Origin: Microlunatus kandeliicorticis
GTDB lineage: Bacteria; Actinomycetota; Actinomycetes; Propionibacteriales; Propionibacteriaceae
Length of the DNA: 64,000 nucleotides
NCBI RefSeq assembly: GCF_014137855.1
Contig: NZ_JACGWT010000006.1
Span: forward strand, 248,001-312,000
Direction of reading: 5' to 3'
Shown: piece after piece, positions 55,832 to 64,000 of the stretch
Position numbering within the stretch: position 1 is the stretch's first letter
How the letters are laid out: each line of letters begins with the position of its first letter
Made by a program: the position numbers and the translations under genes
The notes under the pieces: model-generated
Told to the model about the DNA's origin: nothing
Database searches by the model: none
The model's input: only the letters and a program-made list of their open reading frames with translations

Positions 55832-57271
55832 TCAGCCCGCCGCCACCAGTCGACGGGCGGCCGCGCCGTGCTCGGCGAGCACCGCGGGCAGGTCGAGACC
55901 GACCACCGCACCGTCGGTGACCCGCCAGCGGCCGTCCACCATCACCCGGTCCGCCCGGTGTGCCCCGCACAGCAGCAGCGCGGCCACCGGGTCGTGGCTG
56001 CCCGAGAACGCCGGCTCGTCCAGCCGGAACAGGGCGAGGTCGGCCGGACGGCCGGGCGCGATCACCCCGAGGTCGTCGCGTCCGAGGGCCCGGGCGGAGC
56101 CGCGGGTGGCCCAGCCGAGCGCGCGGGCCGGGCTGACCGCCTCGGCGCCGTACCGCAGCCGCTGGAGCAGCAGCGCCTGCCGAGCCTCGACCATCAGGTT
56201 GGAGTGGTCGTTGGACGCCGACCCGTCGACGCCCAGCCCGACCGCGCACCCGGCATCCTCGAGCTCGACCGCCCGGGCGATGCCGGAGGCCAGTCGCATG
56301 TTCGAGCTCGGGCAGTGCGCGACGCCGACGCCCGCGGCACCGAGCCGGGCCACCTCGTCGTCGTCGAAGTGGATGCCGTGGGCCAGCCAGGTGCGGTCCT
56401 CCAGCCAGCCGACGCTCTCCAGGTAGTCGACCGTGCGCAGCCCGAACCGCTCGCGGCAGAAGTCCTCCTCGTCCAGCGTCTCGGCCAGGTGGGTGTGCAG
56501 CGCGAGTCCACGCGCGCGCGCCAGCTCGGCGCTGTCGATCATGGTCTGCCGGGTCACCGAGAACGGCGAGCACGGTGCCAGGGCGACCTGAACCATCGCG
56601 CCCTCGCCGGCCTGGTGGTAGCGGTCGACCACCCGTTCGCAGTCGGCCATGATCACGTCCGGGTCCTGGACGGTCGACTGCGGCGGCAACCCGCCCTGGT
56701 CGCGGCCGAGCGACATCGACCCGCGGGTGACCACCGCCCGTAGCCCGAGCGTCCCCAGGGTGGCGACCTCGACGTCGATCGCCTCGGTCAGCTGGGCCGG
56801 GAACAGATAGTGGTGGTCGGCCGCGGTGGTGCAGCCCGACAGCAGCAGCTCGGCGGCGGCCACCGTGACCGCGAGCTCGAGGTCGCGCGGCGTGATCCGG
56901 GCCCACACCGGGTAGAGCCGCTGCAACCAGTCGAACAACGCGGTGTCGATCACCGGCCCCCAGGCCCGGGTCAGGGTCTGGTAGAAGTGGTGGTGGGTGT
57001 TGACCAAGCCGGGCAGCAGCACGTGCGCCGAGCAGTCGACGACCTCCGCGCAGGCCTCCGACGGACGTCCGCCGGTCGGCACCAGCTCGGCCACCAGCGA
57101 ACTCTCGACCACCACCCCACCGCCGGCGTCTCCCCCGCCGTCACTCCGCGGACCACCTCGGCTGTCGAACGAGTGGCCGGACGGGTCACCGGTCCAGACG
57201 GCCAGTGGGTCGCGCAGCCAGACACGCCGCCGGGGACCGGCAGCGTGCGCGTCGAAGGTGGGGGCGGTCAT
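55832..57271 (-). CDS. 8-oxoguanine deaminase-like amidohydrolase (TrzN/AtzA group)
   Basis: A 479-residue metal-dependent deaminase. It has the metal-ligand motif LLPGLVNTHHHFYQTLTRA (about residue 90), LALHTHLAET, LAHGIHFDDDEVARL, HCPSSNMRLASG and the Asp in LGVDGSASNDHSN. These match the subgroup characterised as 8-oxoguanine deaminases; hydroxyatrazine-type or isoguanine deaminase activity cannot be excluded. A region of about 25 residues before the barrel is Gly/Asp-rich and unusual. ATG 57271 has GAGAGGA upstream. Confidence 0.85.
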   Translation of the reverse strand: MTAPTFDAHAAGPRRRVWLRDPLAVWTGDPSGHSFDSRGGPRSDGGGDAGGGVVVESSLVAELVPTGGRPSEACAEVVDCSAHVLLPGLVNTHHHFYQTLTRAWGPVIDTALFDWLQRLYPVWARITPRDLELAVTVAAAELLLSGCTTAADHHYLFPAQLTEAIDVEVATLGTLGLRAVVTRGSMSLGRDQGGLPPQSTVQDPDVIMADCERVVDRYHQAGEGAMVQVALAPCSPFSVTRQTMIDSAELARARGLALHTHLAETLDEEDFCRERFGLRTVDYLESVGWLEDRTWLAHGIHFDDDEVARLGAAGVGVAHCPSSNMRLASGIARAVELEDAGCAVGLGVDGSASNDHSNLMVEARQALLLQRLRYGAEAVSPARALGWATRGSARALGRDDLGVIAPGRPADLALFRLDEPAFSGSHDPVAALLLCGAHRADRVMVDGRWRVTDGAVVGLDLPAVLAEHGAAARRLVAAG

Positions 57272-57375
57272 CGCCGGTCCTCTCGTCGGGGGAACCGGGG
57301 CCGGCTCCCGAAGGTGCCAGCTCAGTGACCTGTCTGCTGATCCAGGGACGCACCGGCGGGCCGGACGTCGCCGTC

Positions 57376-57404
57376 ACTGAAGCAAAACCACGCCCGGTCG
57401 TCAA
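57376..57404 (-). promoter_or_regulatory. Promoter of the deaminase gene
   Basis: On the minus strand, TTGACG (57399-57404), 17-nt spacer, TTCAGT (57376-57381). The transcript would carry a leader of about 95 nt that contains a UUCG-capped hairpin-like stretch. A 12-bp palindrome CGGACCGGTCCG (57408-57419) lies just upstream of the -35 box and could be an operator shared with glgX. Confidence 0.5.
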
Positions 57405-57493
57405 GAGCGGACCGGTCCGGACGGCGCCACCGGTCACGGCCCCGGGAGCCCCGGTGCGGGGAGGTGTCGGACCCCTCCGGCAGGATGGACCGA

Positions 57494-59635
<2,142 letters not shown>

Positions 59636-59700
59636 GCCGGGGCCGCTCCCGGCCACCTCCGGCCCGCTCCGGAGGAGGTCATCGTCGTGGTCCGACGGCC

Positions 59701-59737
59701 GAGCCGGCCGCGAGGGTGGTGCCCTCGCGGCCGGCTC
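59701..59737. terminator. Strong hairpin terminator after glgX
   Basis: A perfect 16-bp stem: GAGCCGGCCGCGAGGG (59701-59716), loop TGGTG, CCCTCGCGGCCGGCTC (59722-59737), followed by TTC. It lies 65 nt after the glgX stop and just before a -10-like TACGGT (59743-59748) that could drive the next gene. Confidence 0.85.
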
Positions 59738-59789
59738 TTCGCTACGGTGTCGTGGTCGATCACCACCGTCGTCGGATCGAGGAGTCGTG

Positions 59790-61301
59790 ATGGCCGTCTT
59801 CCGGACCAAGAGCATCGAGCAGTCGCTGGCCGACACCGACGAACCGGAGTACTCGCTCAAGAAGAACCTCAGCGCGCTCGACCTGACCGTCTTCGGCATC
59901 GGGGTGGTGATCGGCGCCGGCATCTTCACCCTGACCGGCAAGGCGGCGGCCACCATGGCCGGGCCGGCGATCGTGATCAGCTTCGTGATCTCGGCGGTGG
60001 CCTGCGCCCTGGCCGCGGTCTGCTACGCCGAATTCGCCTCGACCGTCCCGGTGTCCGGCTCGGCCTACACGTTCTCCTACGCCAGCCTCGGCGAGATCAT
60101 CGCCTGGATCATCGGCTGGGACCTGATCCTCGAGCTGCTGGTCGGCGCGGCCAACGTCGCGCAGGGCTGGAGCGCCTACGTGATCGCCCTGCTCGACCAG
60201 GCCGGGATCACCTTCCCGAAGGCGATCGGCAACGAGGGTGGCTTCAACCTGCTGGCGGTGCTCCTGGTCGCCGCGCTGAGCGTGCTGATCACCATCGGGG
60301 TCAAGGAGTCGCTCCGGGTCAACATGGTGCTGGTCGCGGTAAAGCTTTTCATCGTCGTCTTCGTGATCGTCGCCGGGCTGTTCTTCGTCAGGGCCTCGAA
60401 CTACTCGCCGTTCATCCCACCCACCCAGCCCGGCGACGGTGAGACCGGGCTGACCCAGCCGCTCATCCAGGCGGTGCTGGGGTTGCAACCGACCGCCTTC
60501 GGCGTCGGCGGGATCTTCGCCGGGGCCGCCCTTGTCTTCTTCGCCTACATCGGGTTCGACGTGGTGGCCACCACCGCCGAGGAGGCCCGCAACCCGCAGC
60601 GCGACCTGCCGATCGGCATCATCGCCTCGCTGACCATCTGCACCGTGCTCTACGCCGCGGTCTGCCTGGTGATCACCGGCATGGTCAAGTACGACCGGAT
60701 CGACCCGAGCGCGGCGCTGGCCAAGGCGTTCAGCTCGGTCGGCCAGGGCTGGATGGCGGTGGTGATCTCCGCCGGCGCGGTGGCCGGTCTCACCACGGTG
60801 GTGCTCACCCTGCTCACCGGCGCGGCCCGGGTGGTGTTCGCGATGTCGCGCGACCACCTGTTGCCGCCGACGCTGAGCAAGGTGCACCCGCGGTTCAAGA
60901 CGCCGTACGTGATCACCGCGGTGCTCGGGGTGCTCGGCATGCTGATCGCCGGGTTCGTGCCCTTCGACGCGCTCAGCGAGATGGTCAACATCGGCACCCT
61001 GACCGCGTTCATCCTGGTCTCGATCGGGGTGATCGTGCTGCGCCGCACCCGGCCCGACCTCAAGCGCGCCTTCCGGGTGCCGGGCGTGCCGGTGGTGCCC
61101 GCACTGGCCGCCCTAGTCTGCTTCTATCTGACGATCAACCTCTCGGTGGAGACCTGGATCCGGTTCCTGGTCTGGATGGCCGTCGGCTTCGTGATCTACG
61201 CGATCTACGGCTACCGCAAGGCCCGGCTCGGCACCGGCGAGACACTCCAGCAGATGTCGGCCGAGCACGGTCTGCACGCCGAGACCGACACCAAGCTCTG
61301 A
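59790..61301 (+). CDS. APC-family amino acid permease
   Basis: A 503-residue permease with about 12 TM helices. The N-terminal consensus LTVFGIGVVIGAGIFTLTG is the substrate-binding unwound TM1 of cationic-amino-acid-type permeases. FFAYIGFDVVATTAEEARNPQRDLPIGI (TM6-loop) and FAMSRDHLLPP are also typical. ATG 59790 has GAGGAG 5 nt upstream, better than the GTG one codon earlier. Amino acid uptake at the cytoplasmic membrane; specificity not evident. Confidence 0.92.
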   Translation: MAVFRTKSIEQSLADTDEPEYSLKKNLSALDLTVFGIGVVIGAGIFTLTGKAAATMAGPAIVISFVISAVACALAAVCYAEFASTVPVSGSAYTFSYASLGEIIAWIIGWDLILELLVGAANVAQGWSAYVIALLDQAGITFPKAIGNEGGFNLLAVLLVAALSVLITIGVKESLRVNMVLVAVKLFIVVFVIVAGLFFVRASNYSPFIPPTQPGDGETGLTQPLIQAVLGLQPTAFGVGGIFAGAALVFFAYIGFDVVATTAEEARNPQRDLPIGIIASLTICTVLYAAVCLVITGMVKYDRIDPSAALAKAFSSVGQGWMAVVISAGAVAGLTTVVLTLLTGAARVVFAMSRDHLLPPTLSKVHPRFKTPYVITAVLGVLGMLIAGFVPFDALSEMVNIGTLTAFILVSIGVIVLRRTRPDLKRAFRVPGVPVVPALAALVCFYLTINLSVETWIRFLVWMAVGFVIYAIYGYRKARLGTGETLQQMSAEHGLHAETDTKL

Positions 61302-61303
61302 GG

Positions 61304-61870
61304 GTGCCCGAACTGATCGAGCCCCAGCTGGTCGAGCCCGAGACCGAGCGGCTCCGGCTCCGCCGGTGGCGCCCGGAGGACCGCGAGCCGTTCGCCGCGC
61401 TCAACGCCGACCCGGTGGTGATGGAGCACTTCCCCGCGGTGCTCACCCGCGAGCAGTCGGACGCGACCGTCAACCGGATCGAGGCGGCGATCGCCGGGCA
61501 GGGCTGGGGGCTGTGGGCGACCGAGGTCCGTGAGACGAAGGAGTTCATCGGCTTCGTCGGGCTGGCCCGGCCGAGCTTCGAGGCGCACTTCACCCCGGCG
61601 ATCGAGATCGGCTGGCGGCTGGCTCGGCCGTTCTGGGGCCACGGCTTCGCCACCGAGGCGGCCCGCGCGGCACTCGACGTCGGCTTCGACCGGCTGGGTC
61701 TGGACGAGATCGTCTCCTTCACCGCGGCCAGCAACCTGCGCTCGCAGGCGGTGATGCGCCGGATCGGGATGACCCACGACCCCGCCGACGACTTCGACCA
61801 CCCCCGGCTCCCCGAAGGCCACCCGATCCGCCCGCACGTGCTCTACCGGATCCGCCGCCCCCGCGGCTGA
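61304..61870 (+). CDS. GNAT acetyltransferase (RimJ/RimL-like)
   Basis: A 188-residue N-acetyltransferase of the Acetyltransf_3 group. Signature parts are ETERLRLRRWRPEDREPFAALN, EIGWRLARPFWGHGFATEAARAAL (acetyl-CoA binding, GHGFATEA) and SFTAASNLRSQAVMRRIGM. GTG 61304 lies 2 nt after the permease stop, so the two are co-transcribed. Target (ribosomal protein, antibiotic or small amine) unknown. Confidence 0.88.
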   Translation: MPELIEPQLVEPETERLRLRRWRPEDREPFAALNADPVVMEHFPAVLTREQSDATVNRIEAAIAGQGWGLWATEVRETKEFIGFVGLARPSFEAHFTPAIEIGWRLARPFWGHGFATEAARAALDVGFDRLGLDEIVSFTAASNLRSQAVMRRIGMTHDPADDFDHPRLPEGHPIRPHVLYRIRRPRG

Positions 61871-61880
61871 CCCCGCCACC

Positions 61881-61905
61881 GTGCCCTGAGCCCGTCGAAG
61901 GGCGC
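61881..61905. repeat. Single REP-like motif between convergent genes
   Basis: GTGCCCTGAGCCCGTCGAAG and a few following bases match the 24.4-kb repeat unit. It fills most of the 44-nt gap between the GNAT gene and the enolase-superfamily gene. Confidence 0.75.
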
Positions 61906-61914
61906 GAGCCTGGG

Positions 61915-63033
61915 TCAGAGCAGGTCGCGCCAGCGGGTGCCCGGACCCGAGCCGGGCTCGGGGAGGCCGAACCCGGGCAGGTCGGGGGCGCCCAGGCTGC
62001 GGCCGTCGAACCGGTAGGCCGACGTGTCGAGGCCGTCGACCCGGCCGGGCACGGCCTCGAGCTGGACCACGGTGCCGAGGCCGCGGGCCAGCTGCGCCGC
62101 GTAGAGCGTCTTGGGCAGCTCGCCCCAGGCGTGCGGCGAGGAGGCGACCCCGAGCCCGGCGAGCCGCGGCACCAACGAGCGCCAGGCGGTGAAACCGAAT
62201 CCGATCACGTCCATCAGCAGCACGTCGACCAGCCCGTCGGCGGCCAGCGCCACCACCGCCTCGACGTCCGGGCAGGTCTCGCCGTCGGCGACCAGCAACG
62301 ACGACCCGTTCTCGTCCCGCCAGCGCCGCAGCACCTCCAGGTCGGACCGGTTCTCGACGAACGGCTCCTCCAGCCAGAACAGCCCGCAGTCGGCGGTCGC
62401 GTCCAGGTAACGCAGCGTGGTGGCCAGGTCGTAGCCGTCGTTGGCGTCCACCAGCAGCACGGCGTCGGGGTGGGCGTCGCGGACCGCGCGGGTGACGGCC
62501 ACGTCGCGGGCCAGACCGTCCGCCGGATCGGTCCAGCGGTGACCGCGACCGATCTTGAGCTTGAACGCGGCGAAGCCGTCGGTGGCGTCCTCGGCCACGT
62601 CGGCCAGCACCACGCCCGCGGCCGGGCGGTCGCGGGCGTCGAGGTCGGAGAAGTAGATCCCGCCGTCGTAGACCGGGGTGGTCTGCGGGCCGGCGGTGCC
62701 GAGGAGGCGGTGGACGGGCAGGTCGAGCGCTCGACCGGCGAGGTCGTGCAGCGCGAGGTCGAGCGCCCGCGCGTCGGGGTCGACGACGCCGGTGACCGGG
62801 TCGAACAGCTCGCCCACCGTGCGTCCGACGAACCGCTCGACCGGGCCCGGGACCGCCCCGGCCAGACCCCACCCGCGCAGCCCGTCGGTGGTCTCGACGG
62901 TGACCGTGGTGCTGACCGGTCCGCGGCCGTGGTCGCCCAGCCGGGCGTTCTTGCCGATCAGCCGCGGGTAGCGACCGGTCAGCGAGCCCGTCTCCACCCG
63001 CCCGATCCGTCGACGGCCGAGCTCGTCGCTCAC
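61915..63033 (-). CDS. Enolase-superfamily protein (mandelate racemase/muconate lactonizing type)
   Basis: A 372-residue enzyme with the superfamily's lid and barrel. AFKLKIGRGHRW provides a KxK motif. Metal-ligand positions follow: LLVDANDGYD (Asp), LFWLEEPF (Glu) and VADGET (Glu). VASSPHAWG gives the C-terminal His. This is like mandelate-racemase or rhamnonate/glucarate-dehydratase relatives, but the substrate is unassigned. It starts 4 nt inside the end of the next minus-strand gene, so it is downstream in an operon with the 3-hydroxyacyl-CoA dehydrogenase-like gene. Confidence 0.87.
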   Translation of the reverse strand: MSDELGRRRIGRVETGSLTGRYPRLIGKNARLGDHGRGPVSTTVTVETTDGLRGWGLAGAVPGPVERFVGRTVGELFDPVTGVVDPDARALDLALHDLAGRALDLPVHRLLGTAGPQTTPVYDGGIYFSDLDARDRPAAGVVLADVAEDATDGFAAFKLKIGRGHRWTDPADGLARDVAVTRAVRDAHPDAVLLVDANDGYDLATTLRYLDATADCGLFWLEEPFVENRSDLEVLRRWRDENGSSLLVADGETCPDVEAVVALAADGLVDVLLMDVIGFGFTAWRSLVPRLAGLGVASSPHAWGELPKTLYAAQLARGLGTVVQLEAVPGRVDGLDTSAYRFDGRSLGAPDLPGFGLPEPGSGPGTRWRDLL

Positions 63034-64000
63034 CCCGCCGCGTCGCCGTCCGACTCGGCCGGGACGGGCTGGGTGGGTGCCGGGCCGAGCTCGTCGAGCA
63101 GCTCCTGGAGCCGGACGTAGGCCCGGTTGCGATAGCTGATCAGCTCGGGCACCTGCTCGGCCGTCAGCGGCAGGAAGCCGCCACCGGTCTTGGTCCCCAG
63201 GTGACCGCCCTCGACCAGCTCGGCCAGCGCCCGCGGGGTCGCGAACCGCTCCGGATAGGTCTGCTGGAGCGAGCGGTAGCAGGCGGCGTAGACGTCGAGC
63301 CCGGCCATGTCGGCGATCACGAACGGCCCGAAGAACGGCAGCCGGAAGCCGAAGGTGGTGCGGACGATCGCGTCCACCTCCTCGGCGCTGGTCACACCCT
63401 CCTCGACCAGCCGGGACGCCTCGGTGAACAGCGCATACTGCAGCCGGTTGAGCACGAACCCGGTCACGTCCTTGATCACCGCACCGCGCTTGCCGGCCTC
63501 GGCGACGATCGCCACCGCGAGGTCGGTGGCGGCCTGCGAGGTCCGCTCGTGCGGGATGATCTCGACGCCCGGGATGAACGGCGCCGGGTTGGAGAAGTGC
63601 ACCCCGAGGAAGCGCTGGGCGCCCTCGACCGCCTCGGCGAGCAGCGCGATCGACAGCGTCGAGGTGTTGGAGGCGATCACCGCGTCGGTGTTCGCCCGGC
63701 TGATCCGGGTGAGGATCGGGTGCTTGATCTCGACCTGCTCGGGCACCGCCTCCATGACGAACTCGGCACCCGCCACGGCCTCCTCGATGCTGTCCGACGC
63801 CTGCAGCCGGGCGGTCAGCCGCTCGACCGCGTCGGCCGGGAACAGCCCGTCGGCGGCGAACTGTCCGGCCTCGGTCAGGAGCCGGTCGTAGCTGGCGTGG
63901 GCGGCGGCCGCGGACACGTCGGCGAGCTTCACATCGGCCCCGGCCAGCCCGAGCACCTGGGCGATGCCGCCGCCCATGTAGCCGGCGCCGACCACGGCGA
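63030..64000 (-). CDS. 3-hydroxyacyl-CoA dehydrogenase family protein, 5' end outside window
   Basis: Partial gene: its N-terminus lies beyond base 64000. About 323 residues are visible. The NAD-binding start VVGAGYMGGGIAQVLGLAG is nearly complete. IASNTSTLSI, RFLGVHFSNPAPFIPGVEII (catalytic His) and the C-terminal-domain NRLQYALFTEASRLVEEGVTS with GLDVYAACYRSL and TKTGGGFL follow. Could oxidise 3-hydroxyacyl-CoA, or a hydroxy acid as in related L-gulonate dehydrogenases; the enolase-superfamily neighbour makes sugar-acid catabolism plausible. Confidence 0.9.
   Translation of the reverse strand, partial: AVVGAGYMGGGIAQVLGLAGADVKLADVSAAAAHASYDRLLTEAGQFAADGLFPADAVERLTARLQASDSIEEAVAGAEFVMEAVPEQVEIKHPILTRISRANTDAVIASNTSTLSIALLAEAVEGAQRFLGVHFSNPAPFIPGVEIIPHERTSQAATDLAVAIVAEAGKRGAVIKDVTGFVLNRLQYALFTEASRLVEEGVTSAEEVDAIVRTTFGFRLPFFGPFVIADMAGLDVYAACYRSLQQTYPERFATPRALAELVEGGHLGTKTGGGFLPLTAEQVPELISYRNRAYVRLQELLDELGPAPTQPVPAESDGDAAG

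Noticed and set aside
57272-57369. Purine riboswitch in the deaminase leader
   Set aside because: No conserved purine-aptamer loop sequences could be found by eye; only a small UUCG-type hairpin is visible.

Overview
The window is high-GC DNA (roughly 70% or more by eye), densely packed and with short intergenic gaps. Gene content points to an actinobacterium: RNase E/G with a long disordered N-terminus, the DUF2344/radical-SAM pair, a DUF4233-folC pair, FprA, a DUF3558-like lipoprotein and many GTG starts. A member of the Propionibacteriales would fit, but this is inference and the genus cannot be read from the sequence. No rRNA, tRNA, CRISPR array, phage region or recognisable transposase was seen.

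Layout. 0-6 kb: an ArsR-type regulator in an overlapping operon with two MFS exporters, then a universal stress protein, a lipoprotein and FprA. 6-16 kb: rne, DUF2344, a PPOX flavoprotein, a DUF2723 membrane protein, a DUF559 endonuclease-like gene bracketed by two 87-bp palindromic elements, and the TIGR03960 radical SAM gene. 16-23 kb: a complete Mrp sodium/proton antiporter operon (mnhA with fused B, then C-G). 23-29 kb: an FAD oxidoreductase, a NarL-type two-component system, ndk, a glycerophosphodiesterase and an inositol-phosphatase-like gene. 29-38 kb: an Eis-like acetyltransferase, a sugar isomerase, an aldo/keto reductase, and a LacI-controlled sugar transporter/GH3 beta-glucosidase operon. 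38-50 kb: a winged-helix protein, a lipoprotein, DUF4233-folC, a secreted SH3-like protein, a ferredoxin-reductase-like flavoprotein, an SGNH hydrolase, a type-5 uracil-DNA glycosylase, a frameshifted hydrolase and an unusual valS. 50-64 kb: DUF2000/AraC, a sugar ABC importer without ATPase, an amidohydrolase, glgX, an amino-acid permease, a GNAT, and an enolase-superfamily enzyme coupled to a 3-hydroxyacyl-CoA dehydrogenase that leaves the window.

How it fits together. rne, ndk, DUF4233-folC and valS occur in the same order as in Mycobacterium tuberculosis (Rv2444c-Rv2448c), where they are adjacent. Here they are spread over about 44 kb, with valS inverted and transport, sugar and stress genes in between. 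Carbohydrate use is a theme: GH3 with its transporter, the ABC importer, GlgX, a sugar isomerase and an aldo/keto reductase. Many genes begin exactly where a transcript from a TANNNT-type -10 box would begin, which suggests leaderless mRNAs are common. Intergenic gaps hold two repeat types: a REP-like family with core CTTCGACAGGCTCAG, and the 87-bp palindromes. Several genes carry codon-phased 12- or 15-bp tandem repeats.
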